Made by a program: the position numbers and the translations under genes. A stretch of DNA of 47,500 bases from Stramonita haemastoma (lineage: Eukaryota; Mollusca; Gastropoda; Neogastropoda; Muricidae): NCBI GenBank assembly GCA_030674155.1, contig CM060334.1, positions 23,774,455 through 23,821,954 on the forward strand, in the 5' to 3' direction. The number at the start of each line of letters is the position of its first letter. Positions within the stretch are counted from its first letter, which is position 1. The notes beneath the pieces are model-generated. The model was not told the origin of the DNA. It searched no databases and was given only the letters and a program-made list of their open reading frames with translations. Below are positions 1 to 9,131 of this stretch, one piece after another.

Positions 1-76
1 TTTTAGTGAGTTTGATAAAGATGGATTGGTTTTTAACAATTATTACGAGCAAGAAGTTATAAATCCATACCTTTAC
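1..76. other. flanking DNA up to the hAT-like element
   Basis: AT-rich single-copy-looking DNA with no recognisable gene. Bases 72-76 (TTTAC) are the left copy of the target-site duplication of the transposon that starts at 77. Confidence 0.5.
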
Positions 77-1036
77 CAGGGTTCGCGATAACCGGTAATT
101 GTCGGTATTTTACCGATTCACGGCGATTGTAAACAGGGAATACCGAAAATTTTCGAAGCAGCCGGTACCGCGTACCGGTTCTGTTTGCCTGTGACCGATT
201 AGATTTCCGTCTCAAAAAAAAAAAAGTCTGAAGTGACGTTTTCTGACAGTCTGTCATGGGCCTGTACTGTGCTTACCGCACCTACCCCTTCCCACCCCTT
301 CCGACGAACATCTTTAGCGCCAGCCTCATTATTAGCCTAGCACGCAGAACAGCAAGCTTTACTGTGAAAGAATAGAGCTTCGCGCTCTTCTCGGCATGAC
401 AGCGACTTCCATTCACATTGAGTAAATGGGGCCTAGATTTATTTATTCTGTATTCTTTTAATCTTTTATATCGAGGATAATGGAATAAGCACCCCTGTGC
501 TTTTTCACACCCAGTCCCCGTGTGTATGCAGTTTTGTAAATGTAATCCGTTCCCACCGGCACACGAGGGCCTGCTCTTACGAAAAGCGAGGGTCTATGAC
601 TATGAATTTGCGCTTGCTTTCAGAGAGAAGAGTCGAAAACCAAATATAAATTGAACAAAGATCTAGATGAGCGCTAAGCATAGAAACAAGAAAGAAGAAT
701 ATAAGTCACACGAATGATGCCATGCAAAACAACAGACTGACACGGACAGTGGCACAGGCGCTAGAAAAAAAATCCTATTTCCTTCGTGGCTTCATGCCCA
801 AGAAGCGAGTGGCAGCAGCACGGCAGTCAAAGTCTGAGAGATTCACCTTCAATTTAGATTTAGTTTTGCTGCCCAACAATCCCCCCCTCCCCCACCCCCT
901 CACTGATTAGTTTTGTTTTGTTCACAGTACGTACCGGATTTTATTTTCTGGGGACCGATTTTGGGGGAGTTGGTCAAGATGTCTCTGAAATGGCAACTCG
1001 CAATACCGGTTTTAAAAAATCCTAGCGCGAACCCTG
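77..1036. mobile_element. non-autonomous hAT-like DNA transposon, about 960 bp
   Basis: The left end at 77-87 reads CAGGGTTCGCG and the right end at 1026-1036 is its exact reverse complement CGCGAACCCTG. Both ends are directly flanked by TTTAC (72-76 and 1037-1041), a perfect 5-bp target-site duplication. CAGGG-type ends are usual for hAT elements, and a hAT subgroup makes 5-bp duplications. Both subterminal regions carry several CCGGTA/ACCGGT motifs (for example near 90, 170, 947 and 1010), as expected of transposase-binding repeats. No transposase reading frame is present, so it would depend on an autonomous relative. A SINE (438-590) is inserted inside. The class call rests on end sequence and duplication length; the boundaries are secure. 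Confidence 0.82.
438..590 (-). mobile_element. SINE (family S1), 3' two-thirds, nested in the hAT-like element
   Basis: The plus strand shows TTTATTTATT, then a TATCGAGGATAATGGAATAAG block, then the CCCCGTGTGTATGCAG and CACCGGCACACGA blocks that recur at 26.1, 27.8, 31.3 and 43.1 kb. The better preserved copy at 27830-28186 shows this is the reverse complement of a tRNA-derived SINE whose tail is A-rich. This copy lacks the tRNA-like head. Confidence 0.75.
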
Positions 1037-1041
1037 TTTAC

Positions 1042-1296
1042 ACACACAGCTTCAGCAATTAAGACAGTTAATGAGTTATGATTATCATTATCTGACTTCT
1101 AATACTTCTAAGTTAAAATCCTATATCCTGCTTAATTGGTTCGTTGTTATTAATTGACTAAAAGTATAATTTGAATTAGTACTTGAAGAAATAGATGTCA
1201 ACATGCAGTCTAGATTTTTGTTGAATCCAAATAAATATTCCTGCCCTCATTATACTGAAACTGTAAATAACATTCTAATATTCAATGTTTTTCCAG
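1042..1296. other. intron or upstream DNA of the snoRNA host gene
   Basis: AT-rich, without repeats or coding signal that I can see. It ends in the polypyrimidine/acceptor sequence TTTTTCCAG at 1288-1296. Confidence 0.4.
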
Positions 1297-1421
1297 ACAT
1301 CACAATGGGTCCACTCCAGAAAAATCACTATCATTTGGACCACTTTGCACTGACTGCTTTGGGCTGCTACACAGCTGAAGCATGGAATGGATCGGTTGTA
1401 CACCACAGAATGTTCCATGAG
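1297..1421 (+). CDS. internal coding exon A1 of an unidentified snoRNA host gene
   Basis: The acceptor TTTTTCCAG precedes 1297 and the donor GAG|GTGAGG follows 1421. The exon is open in one frame, entering at phase 1 and leaving at phase 0, and reads through ITMGPLQKNHYHLDHF and ALGCYTAEAWNG to HHRMFHE. The text is non-repetitive and rich in conserved-looking residues (W, C, H, Y). I do not recognise the family. It is placed in one gene with the exons at 3338, 5227, 5342, 7997 and 12253 because all are on the same strand with good splice sites and, in most cases, compatible phases. Earlier exons must lie before the window or were missed. Confidence 0.6.
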
Positions 1422-1645
1422 GTGAGGACAATCAACAAGTAACAACAATATTATTTGCATCGTTGAATGGCATGACACCAATTCATTGAACACTGATTTA
1501 GAAGGCAAGCAGTTTGGCTTGGTAAATGTAACTTTATAGAAGTGGCTCTGACTTTTTGTGTTGTTCAAAATTATTTTATATATTTTGGTGTTGATAGTGT
1601 GTTTTGTTTTTCAGGACTTTTCTTTTTTTCTTCTTTTTTTTTTTT

Positions 1646-1665
1646 GGGGGGGGGGGGGGGGGGGG
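1646..1665 (+). repeat. poly-G tract preceded by poly-T
   Basis: About 20 uninterrupted G follow a T-rich run. Comparable G or C homopolymers recur through the window (24980, 25781, 29246, 30111, 30233, 36270, 44869). Confidence 0.9.
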
Positions 1666-1729
1666 AACACAACAGCTTTATGCAGTTGTGGTTAGTATTA
1701 CATTAGATATTTGTAATGAAACACCTGTA

Positions 1730-1985
1730 AAGTAAGCAAGATGCTATGAGTTTGATTCCCGTTTGAACCCCAACTCTTTCTCTGTCCACGAGACCTTGAG
1801 TGTTCAGTGTTGGTCTGGGTTCTGGTCTTTCAAATGAGACCATAAAGTGAGGTCACCAGTGCATCACGTCTTAGCACTTGTAAAGGAATCTATGGCAGCA
1901 GGAGAGTTATCCTTGGCAAAATCCTGTTGGAAAAAAATCCCCTTGGGGAAAAAAAACAAAAAACAAAAACCATACACATGTTCAG
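1730..1985 (+). mobile_element. SINE-like element of a second family (S2), degenerate
   Basis: A degenerate B-box-like GTTTGATTCC (about 1751) is followed by a conserved-looking body: AAATGAGACCATAAAGTGAGG, then TTATCCTTGGCAAAATCCTG, then GGAAAAAAATCCCC. This order (gagac-ataaa-gaggtc, then ctggcaaaatcctg) resembles the conserved central and 3' part seen in several invertebrate tRNA SINEs. Its body differs from that of family S1. Ends and target duplication are not clear. Confidence 0.5.
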
Positions 1986-2611
1986 ACACGGAGACATAGG
2001 GGGGGAAAAAAAAAAGATGGGGGTTGACTGCTCCAGTGTCAGGGCACTGTCTACAGGAAGAGAAGTTTCACACAGAGAAATCTAGCGTATGAGGACGTGG
2101 TATATTTCTTCAGCATTCCAAGGCCATATTGGGTGGGATGCACAGCAAATGATCTTCCCCTATGCATGTGATTCTGCAGGAGGTCATTCCCACTGGCCTC
2201 AGCCAGCACTTTCTGGCGTCAGACTCAGAGCAGCTCCTGCATGCCCAGGCTGGCCTGCAACTCCTCTTGGTAGAGGATGCAGAGAGCTAGTATCGTTTAT
2301 TATAATAAATAATGATGCTCTGGTGGTCCATGCTTGTTCTGCATCTACCACAAGTTGAGGCTGTGCCCATGCTAACTCATGTCCTGAAGAGATCACCTTC
2401 AATAACGGGGTATGGAGGTGTGACTGTGGAGGTCTCACCCCCTCAAAGAGCATGCCCAGGTGATTTTGACAGAGCAAAAGTCGTGCTGTATACATTATAC
2501 AATGCAATACAATCTGACAGTTGTTTGAGTCACAAAGACACAAGTCAGTGCTGAGCTGTCAAGTTTAAAGGGGTATTTTCTTGTGTAGTTAAGGTCAGTT
2601 TTAACTTGTTT

Positions 2612-2755
2612 TCTAGGGGGACTGGTGGTTAGAGTGCTGCGCTCACAATCTGACAGCCTGGGTTCGAGCCACCTGCAATTTCAAGACACTTGTTCAAGAA
2701 GATTTTTCCTCTGGAGTTAACATCGGTGCTGACTGTACTTAGTGAAAGTAGTTAA
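2612..2755 (+). mobile_element. SINE S1 head fragment with pol III boxes
   Basis: It has a tRNA-like head with an A-box-like ACTGGTGGTTAGAGTGC (2621-2637) and B-box GGTTCGAGCC (2661-2670). These are followed by CTCTGGAGTTAACATCGGTG and TGCTGACT, the same order as in the full copies at 21645-21902 and (reversed) 27830-28186. The 3' half is missing. Confidence 0.7.
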
Positions 2756-3337
2756 AAACCCAAAGTTTTTATAAAAGAGTTACAGTAGGCTGGTTGTGGC
2801 CAGTGGTAACTGGTATGGATTGCATAACATACCCAGCATGTAAACCAGTGACGTAGTGAGGGATGGGCTACATCAGGCCAGTTTGAACAACTTGTCCACA
2901 AAACATTGCCAGAAACTAGTTTCAGTATAGTGTCCCAGCAAGATGATAGATCTGTCTCTTAACAGGTAATGTCAAAAACAATGAATTACTTTTCAGTGAT
3001 TGTTTATTCATTGTTGTTGTTTCTTTGGATTTTTTTTTTTTCACAAGCAAAATCCCAGAGACAGTATTTGAGTATGCTGTCTTTCAGAAATTGAGGGAAA
3101 AAAATGGCCAATAGTGTATCATGTTTAACAAAGTACTAACTAGGTTAGGTGTACATGACTAATACTGAATGCAGTGTGTGCAGAAGTGACATGGTGGGGG
3201 GGGGCATTTTCATTCTGTTTTGGCATTACACAGGGACAATATATCGATGTAGATAATTTTTTGCATTTGGCAAAAGACAAAAGACTTTAAATCAATGTCA
3301 TCAAAATGTTGAACATTTTCTGATTCTGTGTTTACAG

Positions 3338-3552
3338 GTGTGGAAGTCTGCATGGGTAACAGAGCTACATCATGGTGCCCCTATCTCTGTTGGTGGACAG
3401 GGGTGAGTGACCCGAGTACAGAAGAAGCAGACCCTCTTCTCCAGGCTTTTTCTGTCAGTGGCTGTCGTCAGGAGAACTACGGGGAGCAGCGCTGTTCAGC
3501 CCTTGGTGTCTGCTGGTGAAGGCTGCAGGGCACAGCAGATCCCTAAACTCAG
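3338..3552 (+). CDS. coding exon A2 of the snoRNA host gene, with an in-frame TGA
   Basis: The acceptor TTTACAG precedes 3338 and the donor CTCAG|GTAAGG follows 3552. Continuing the phase left by exon A1 it reads VWKSAWVTELHHGAPISVGG, then TGA at 3404-3406, then in the same frame VTRVQKKQTLFSRLFLSV and on to QQIPKL. Both sides of the TGA look coding in one frame, so this is a nonsense codon rather than a frameshift. The exon leaves at phase 2 while the next exon reads best from phase 1, implying one more single-base difference. The TGA lies inside GGTGAGTG, a perfect donor motif; see findings. The protein family is not recognised. Confidence 0.55.
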
Positions 3553-4275
3553 GTAAGGGATTGTAACGTGATTTGTATTGTAGTGTATTGCAGTTTGTAT
3601 TGTGTTGTTTGTATTGTCAGTCATTTTTGTTTTGTTTTGTATGCCAATTGTAATCACAGCAGATGTCTCTGTGTGGAAATGGGATGCTTTTCAATGGTAA
3701 AGCATAGCACTACAGCTGATAGTTTTTTCCTAGTGAGGAGTACAACTGCTAGACCACTGATCTTCTAGTACATTGATCCCAGCTGGTTTTCTTTTTTTTT
3801 CTTCTAAGAATGTACACCTATTGTATCATAATTCATAGCAGTTTTAGTGAATACCCAGTTGAGAAGGAGGTTTTTGAGGGTGGTAGTTTGGGTGCAGGTT
3901 AAAGTTGAGAGAGAGACTGAAAATCCATTGTTAGTTTGACATCAGATATTAAAAGTAGAACGCCACCCAATAGCCTGACGCCATGATGAACTTTCATTGC
4001 ATTGATCATTGCTTTCGAGTTTCATCCTCCTGTTTTTTGTTAAATGGATTTCTGTATTGTCATGTTTTGTATTGATATTACTGTGTAATTCAATTGACAT
4101 TTTTTCAAATCTTTGTTTGCTTCTTTTATTATCATAAATTGACCTTTACTGGGGGCTGTGTGCCAAAAAGCCACCATGTGTGCTTATTTCTTTTCTTTCA
4201 GTAAAAAATTTCAAGTAAAAAAATATATATTCTGGTATTGTAGTGAAATATGAGATTGTCTGTAGAGAAGCAGAC

Positions 4276-4347
4276 CTGTTGGAATGATGTGATCAGTACT
4301 TTCGTTCTCCTGAACACCATGAATGACACACTTGCTCTGACCAACAG
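4276..4347 (+). ncRNA. C/D-box snoRNA, U59 (SNORD59)-like, copy 1
   Basis: The parts are in canonical order. A 7-bp terminal stem pairs CTGTTGG (4276-4282) with CCAACAG (4341-4347). The C box is ATGATGT (4284-4290), the D' box CTGA (4310-4313), the C'-like box TGAATGA (4320-4326) and the D box CTGA (4337-4340). The 11 nt ACTTTCGTTCT (4298-4308) just before D' are exactly complementary to the conserved 18S rRNA sequence AGAACGAAAGT. The fifth nucleotide upstream of D' pairs with the second A of GAAC, the adenosine methylated by vertebrate U59 (18S A1031) and yeast snR54. It would direct 2'-O-methylation of 18S rRNA by the fibrillarin snoRNP in the nucleolus. It is on the sense strand of an intron and would be released by splicing and exonucleolytic trimming. 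The guide before the D box (GACACACTTGCT) has no target I can name. A near-identical copy lies at 6062-6131. Confidence 0.88.
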
Positions 4348-4870
4348 TGGCTGTTGTCATACACAACTGACGAGCTGGAAGGTTAATGTTGAATTTAAAT
4401 GTTAAGCAGTCTTTCAGTCGTGGAGTTGCTTGGTGCATATATAGAATTATATCTGACTTACTGCGAAAAGGTCGTCACCCGGAGGGGTGGTCACTTTCAA
4501 AGGAAAAAAAGATGTTTCAAAAAATACCTGACAGTCTATTTTCTGTGTTGGTGTTGTGAATGAGTGGAATATATAGTGGAAATAAAATGCAAGCAAATTT
4601 TATTGCCGTTGCAGAGAAATCAAAGGTTTAATGCCATTTTTGAAAGAAAAAATGGCGCCCAAAAATGGACACTGCTAGTTCTACACCATCAACGAACAAA
4701 ACTTGTTCAGATCCAAATACAATCTATTTCTCTTTTAGTGATAAAAACAAGAAAAGTCAAACAAACATATACATGTAGCTGATATGAGTACTGAAAATGG
4801 TTTTGTGTACTAGAAAATCGATTAAAAAAATAAAGCGGTTGCGCGTCATTTTCGATGTAATCACATTTTT

Positions 4871-5035
4871 ACATGGTCCCTCAAACAAGTAGAAATAACC
4901 TGTTTCCACAGACACATTCTCAACCTGAATTCTTTAAATTCACACAGGAAGATCTCCATAAATGTACCCAGTAATTTTTTTTTTTCTAAAAAAAAACACC
5001 ATGATTTGGACCACTTTTGGACCCAGTCTAACCTA
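4871..5035. repeat. dispersed repeat R1, copy 1
   Basis: It shares an ordered series of blocks with 8845-8993: ACCTGTTTC-ACAGACA, CTGAATTCTTTAA, CACACAGG-A-ATCTCCATAAATGTA, and CATGATTTGG--ACTTTTGGAC, ending GTCT-ACCT-AAG. In the 8.6-kb copy that end is the terminal inverted repeat of a MITE, so this looks like a related element with the left end missing or unrecognised. Confidence 0.7.
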
Positions 5036-5226
5036 AAGTTTAACCATGAAAAAGGCCTCAGCCTCAGGGAGCACAGCCAGCCCCCTGCTTTTTTTGGGAG
5101 AGAGGCAAGCCCCCCTACTGAACCCAACTCACTCCCCACCAAAATTACATTTTTGAATTCTCAAAAATGGGTAGCTATGAAAAATGTACATATCATTCAT
5201 TCATTGATTATTTTTGTCTATAACAG

Positions 5227-5256
5227 CATTGAGCAGATTGTTTCGGCCACATCAAG
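5227..5256 (+). CDS. 30-nt microexon A3 of the snoRNA host gene
   Basis: The acceptor TATAACAG precedes 5227 and the donor CAAG|GTAAAT follows 5256. Read from phase 1 it gives LSRLFRPHQ and leaves at phase 1. That joins exactly to exon A4 to give PHQ-GMGGPSG, which supports the exon. The short length and the modest donor make it less certain than its neighbours. Confidence 0.5.
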
Positions 5257-5341
5257 GTAAATTGTGTTTTTTGAAGCTGTACTTAAAAAAATATTTGGTG
5301 TGCTCGGTTAGCTGTATCTATTCTATGCTCTGTGTCTACAG

Positions 5342-5470
5342 GTATGGGAGGTCCATCTGGTACACATTCTTCTCCTCTAGCATCTTTGGGGCGGCGCACT
5401 GAAGAGCTATTCACCAACTTCCTGCAGGGAGTGAGAACTGCATCCCTCAACAAGTCGTTCTTTACCTCAG
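5342..5470 (+). CDS. coding exon A4 of the snoRNA host gene
   Basis: The acceptor TCTACAG precedes 5342 and the donor CCTCAG|GTGAGT follows 5470. It is 129 nt, phase 1 in and phase 1 out, reading MGGPSGTHSSPLASLGRR, TEELFTNFLQGVR and TASLNKSFFTS. A helix-prone TEELFTNFLQGVR segment follows a Ser/Gly-rich stretch. It is clearly coding in composition and splice sites, with no recognised domain. The codon frame agrees with the microexon at 5227. Confidence 0.65.
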
Positions 5471-6061
5471 GTGAGTCTGTGTTGGTGTTGGTTTGTTTGC
5501 TGTTTGTTTCTTTTTTTAACAACTATTGTAGTTAATTTGGACTTGATTCTCTACACAGTAAGTGGTAAAATTATCACCTACAAGGTTCATCAATCCAAAT
5601 TCAACTGTATTGGGTAGAATTCAGTTGTACTTAGTACATGCATTATGTAAGCCAAGTGGAAAGGCAACAATCTTCTTGGTCCTGAAATTGCCGGTATTAC
5701 TTTGAAACTTGGCTGCCTGTGGTGAGGAATATTTTTTATCATCTCTTTGGTCAGCTGACCTGCAAACCTGCCAATGCCTTACTCCCCTTCATGTGTACAG
5801 TATGCAGAAGATTAGGTACTTACATGATTCATATCAGCTTTGGCGGAATGGTCTGATTGAGATGAGAAAATACAGCTTTTTTTTAGGGGGAGCAAGATTT
5901 AAACCTCAGATCTCTTGCTTTCTAGGTGAGAATGTTGCCCTGAATCCATGAGCTCGGTTGTTTTAACATCGGTTTTATCACAGTGTATTTCAATGCCTGT
6001 GCTCACAGTTTGTCAAGTTCTGCCTTAGACAGTGAACATTTCTGATAAAGTCAAAGTGTAG

Positions 6062-6131
6062 CTGTTGGAATGATGTGATCAGTACTTTCGTTCTCCTGAA
6101 CACCATGAATGACACTCTGCTCTGACCAACA
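6062..6131 (+). ncRNA. C/D-box snoRNA, U59 (SNORD59)-like, copy 2
   Basis: About 54 consecutive bases are identical to copy 1, from the 5' stem through C box ATGATGT, guide ACTTTCGTTCT, D' box CTGA and the C'-like TGAATGA. The D box CTGA is at 6122-6125, and a terminal stem pairs TGTTGG (6063-6068) with CCAACA (6126-6131). The segment before the D box differs (CACTCTGCT against CACACTTGCT in copy 1), so only the 18S-targeting D' guide is strictly conserved. It lies in a different intron of the same transcript, sense orientation. The pair probably arose by duplication or snoRNA retroposition. Confidence 0.87.
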
Positions 6132-6992
6132 TGACAGTCTCTGTAGTCAAATACAACTGGGTGGGATAGTGAAGAAAGTATTAGAAATATCAGATTGATG
6201 CAAGTTCAAGGCTAAACACATTTCTGTATTGTACATGCCTCCAATGGGAACAATCAAATTTCAGCAACGGAATCTATTTAAAAATTGTTACATAACATGT
6301 CCTCTTCTATGCATTGTCTGCGATTGTAGACCTCATTTTTCTTAAGAGTGTAATTTTTTTTCTCCTTGTTAATAGTAATTTATAATGCTGTGATTGACAC
6401 AGTACTGAATACAGATGTATAGTGATGGTACATTTTTCTGCAATATTAAAATCAGCATTGACCTTTTAAAAAAAAAAGAAAAAAAGAGTACAATGCAAGT
6501 AATTCAAAAGATCGATATTGTTTTTTGATGGAGGCAAAACAGTCATGCCTTTTTTTGATGTTATCTTTGGTTACTGTTGGGTTTTAGTGTTGTTTGTTGC
6601 TACTTTCGTAATAGATCTGCTCTAGTTTGGACATCTTTTTTTGTGAATGCCGCAAATGACATGAAAAATAGGTGTGCTTACCATGAATTTCTCTGAGTTA
6701 TTGGTTTTGTAATGCACATCAACTGACGGCTGTGATATGGTTGTCAAAAATGTGATCACTTTCCAGCAGTTGGGTTGAGTTTTCTCAATATGTTCCATTT
6801 GGGATGGGGGGGTTATTGGGTTTTTTGTTGGATTGTAAAGATGTTTTGCTGAATGAAGACATGTGAAGATTTTTTTTCCTCACAGAAGTAAGACTTTCTG
6901 CAAAGAGAAATTCATGTGTATCCCTTTTTTGTTTTTAATGGTCTTTTTAGCCTGCATACTGCTAAAGGATGAAAACAACAACAACAAAAAAC

Positions 6993-6994
<2 letters not shown>

Positions 6995-7025
<31 letters not shown>
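6995..7025. repeat. (CA)n microsatellite
   Basis: About 15 CA dinucleotides lie in the A4-A5 intron, preceded by an AAC-rich stretch. Confidence 0.95.
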
Positions 7026-7029
<4 letters not shown>

Positions 7030-7757
7030 AAGCAATAAATGTTGAAGGAAAGTATATATACAAAGGGAATAAACTGCATACCTATCATGTGTATAGACAT
7101 TGTTTGAAGGCTTGCATTGTCTCCCTTGGACTGAGTGGAGCTATAAAACCTAACATGACTCGAGACTGATTATGAAAAGCCACACAGTCCTGATTATCAT
7201 TTTTGATAAGTACATTGAAATATTATCTTTATAAGAAAACAGAGGAAATTTATTAACGAAGTTATTGTACATCTTTTAGAAAAAAGATTGTTCATAAATT
7301 TATTCAAAGGATCGTCTTCCTAATGTAATGATATGTAATTGAAACCAGTTTGCTTTTCAATGCTTACTACTGATTGTTTTGTTTTTTTAACCTGTCTTTT
7401 GTTGTTGTTGTTGTTGTTTGGATTTTCAAGGTTCTCAACCAGAGCAAGGCCGGGCCCTTTTCCTCATGGAAAAGAGCTGTGCAATTTTTCAGAGTATTAT
7501 CTGCTTTGTTGAAGTGAACACAAGCCACACACAAAAGTCCCCTGACTTGTAGCAAAACATAAAACAGTGCTGCCCCTTACTCATGTCTGGGTTGGTTTTT
7601 TTGTTTTTTTAATTTCGGTCGTGAAGAATTTGTTTTTCTAATATCCATCATGAAGAACTGAAATTGGAGATGACTACTTGTCAATGACAGACTTGTTCAC
7701 ATACAACAGTACATAGACATGTTCAGCTGCATACTGTTTTAAATGCTTTTTTTGCTC

Positions 7758-7788
7758 ACTCTCTCTCTCTCTCTCTCTCTCTGTCTCT
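7758..7788. repeat. (CT)n microsatellite
   Basis: A simple CT run with one interruption, within the A4-A5 intron. Confidence 0.9.
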
Positions 7789-7996
7789 AGCTGAAGCTGG
7801 CTGAAAGCAAAAAAATTAAACCTTTGGAGTTGACAGTTGCTTAGAAAATTGAAGAGAGACTGCTTGAAAATACTGTTGTGATATATATGTATTGTCAGTA
7901 TACTGCAATGCTTTGTTAATGATTGCATATTATCTGTGATAGATACCAAACTGTATATTAATGGTGTAGCTAACCAGCCAAACTGATGTGTTTCAG

Positions 7997-8227
7997 AATG
8001 TCCACATCACATCCACTGCAAGCAGTGTAGTGAAATCACCTCGACCTGTGCTACAGGAGAACAGACTTGTGCTGATCTTGGGGAAAATCAACAGAATCTG
8101 TGTCATCTGCTGCTGCAGTGTCTTCAGAAGCTTAGGAAGGAGCAGCACGCCTTCTGTCCCAGACCTTTGTGGAGTTCAACCAGTGTGTCTGCTTGACTTA
8201 CTTCATGAAGGGGCAGAACTTTTGGGG
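7997..8227 (+). CDS. coding exon A5 of the snoRNA host gene, frame-broken
   Basis: The acceptor GTGTTTCAG precedes 7997 and the donor TGGGG|GTGAGC follows 8227. Entering at phase 1 as left by exon A4 it reads CPHHIHCKQCSEITSTC, then GENQQNLCHLLLQCLQKLRK with EQHAF, to about 8155. From there the coding-looking text shifts frame: SQTFVEFNQCVCLTYFMKG then QNFW to the donor at phase 2. That exit phase fits exon A6. One single-base indel near 8155 would make the whole exon open. The first part also has an alternative frame (NVHITSTASSVVKSPRP) that cannot be ruled out. The amphipathic NLCHLLLQCLQKLRKEQ helix and the C/F-rich block look like a helical-repeat protein, but I recognise no family. Confidence 0.55.
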
Positions 8228-8261
8228 GTGAGCCAGAGACCTCTGGGGCTTTTCTATAGCG

Positions 8262-8350
8262 CTGTGATGGATTCTGTGCTCACCCTTGAACTGTCGCTGA
8301 ATCTTCAGCAGCTTTTCTGTGATGGATTCTGTGCTCGCCCTTGACCTGCA
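8262..8350. repeat. short tandem duplication
   Basis: The segment CTGTGATGGATTCTGTGCTC followed by A/G-CCCTTGA-CTG occurs at about 8262 and again at about 8318, a 55-bp period with two copies, just after exon A5. Confidence 0.75.
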
Positions 8351-8644
8351 TTGAGCACACCAAGGTCAAGGTCACTGGGACAGTTTGCCAGATGGTCAGC
8401 TGACCCATTCCTCAAGTGCAGATCAGCGATCTGGTGATAATGCATTCATCAAGGAAATGTTCCTTAATAGTTCTTCATTTCGGCGATTCCTATCTCGAGC
8501 TCCTAAATGTCCTAAAAAAAAATTTCTTTCTCCCTAGGTACTTTTATGTGTTCAATTGTTGCATTATGCTTTATTTTGATTGAAGCAGATCTCCTACCTC
8601 ATACTAAAAATGATGCAAAATGGTCTAAAATCTGATTGGTTTAC

Positions 8645-8993
8645 CTTAAGGTGGGACACTGGGGTTGAAACTGATGAAATTTTGTTTACAAGCCCATGTT
8701 AAAAGTTATGCCATAATGAAAGGGCATCACTTGAAAAGCATAAAAATCAAAGAATTACTCAGTTTTCTGCACTGTTGCCATGGAAACAATGCAATATGGC
8801 CACCAAAACTCAATATTTCAAACTCCTAAACCTTTTTATCTATAACATGTATGAGACACCTGTTTCTACAGACATACTTTATTATCTGAATTCTTTAATT
8901 TCACACAGGGAAATCTCCATAAATGTATCCAGCAATTTTTAATGCTAAAAAAACATGATTTGGGCTACTTTTGGACTCGTGTCTCACCTTAAG
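8645..8993. mobile_element. MITE with 15-bp inverted repeats (related to repeat R1)
   Basis: The left end CTTAAGGTGGGACAC (8645-8659) matches the right end at 8979-8993 (reverse complement CTTAAGGTGAGACAC) with one mismatch. The element is about 349 bp and has no ORF. The right half is shared with 4871-5035, so at least two copies exist in the window. No convincing target duplication is visible, so the superfamily is undetermined. Confidence 0.65.
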
Positions 8994-9078
8994 TCATGTG
9001 AATAGAGCTCTAGATGATTCAAATTGCTACAGTAGATGCCTGAACATCTTTAACCTTTAAGCTGCTATCATATTTTGC

Positions 9079-9131
9079 TCAGGCACAAAGTGCTTATCTC
9101 ATTATCCTCAAAATAAAATAAATAAATAAAA
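9079..9131 (+). mobile_element. SINE S1 3' tail fragment
   Basis: CACAAAGTGCTTATCTCATT then ATCCTCAAAATAAAATAAAT matches the 3' tails at 21511 and 21864 (GTG-CTTATTCCATTATCCTC, then an AATAAA-rich tail). Only the tail is present. Confidence 0.6.

Larger units (their letters stand above)
1422..3337 (+). other. intron between exons A1 and A2
   Basis: It begins GTGAGG and ends TTTACAG. It contains a pyrimidine stretch running into about 20 consecutive G (1646-1665) and two SINE-type insertions (1730-1985 and 2612-2755). Short ORFs at 2089-2554 have no coding character that I can support. Confidence 0.55.
3553..5226 (+). other. intron between exons A2 and A3
   Basis: It begins GTAAGG and ends ATAACAG. 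It holds a C/D-box snoRNA (4276-4347) and a dispersed repeat (4871-5035) shared with 8840-8993. The rest is AT-rich with no other feature seen. Confidence 0.6.
5471..7996 (+). other. intron between exons A4 and A5
   Basis: It begins GTGAGT and ends TTTCAG. It contains the second snoRNA copy (6062-6131), a (CA)n run at 6995-7025 and a (CT)n run at 7758-7788. I see no coding exon between. Confidence 0.6.

Noticed and set aside
722..910. 62-aa ORF inside the hAT-like element as a transposase remnant
   Set aside because: No hAT dimerisation or DDE-type motif; composition looks random.
3404..3406. TGA as selenocysteine codon
   Set aside because: No SECIS-like structure was looked for successfully and the protein is not a known selenoprotein; nonsense or base error is simpler.
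3403..3421. A 19-nt intron removing the in-frame TGA
   Set aside because: Much shorter than any animal intron I know of, and its removal would shift the frame; kept only as an observation.
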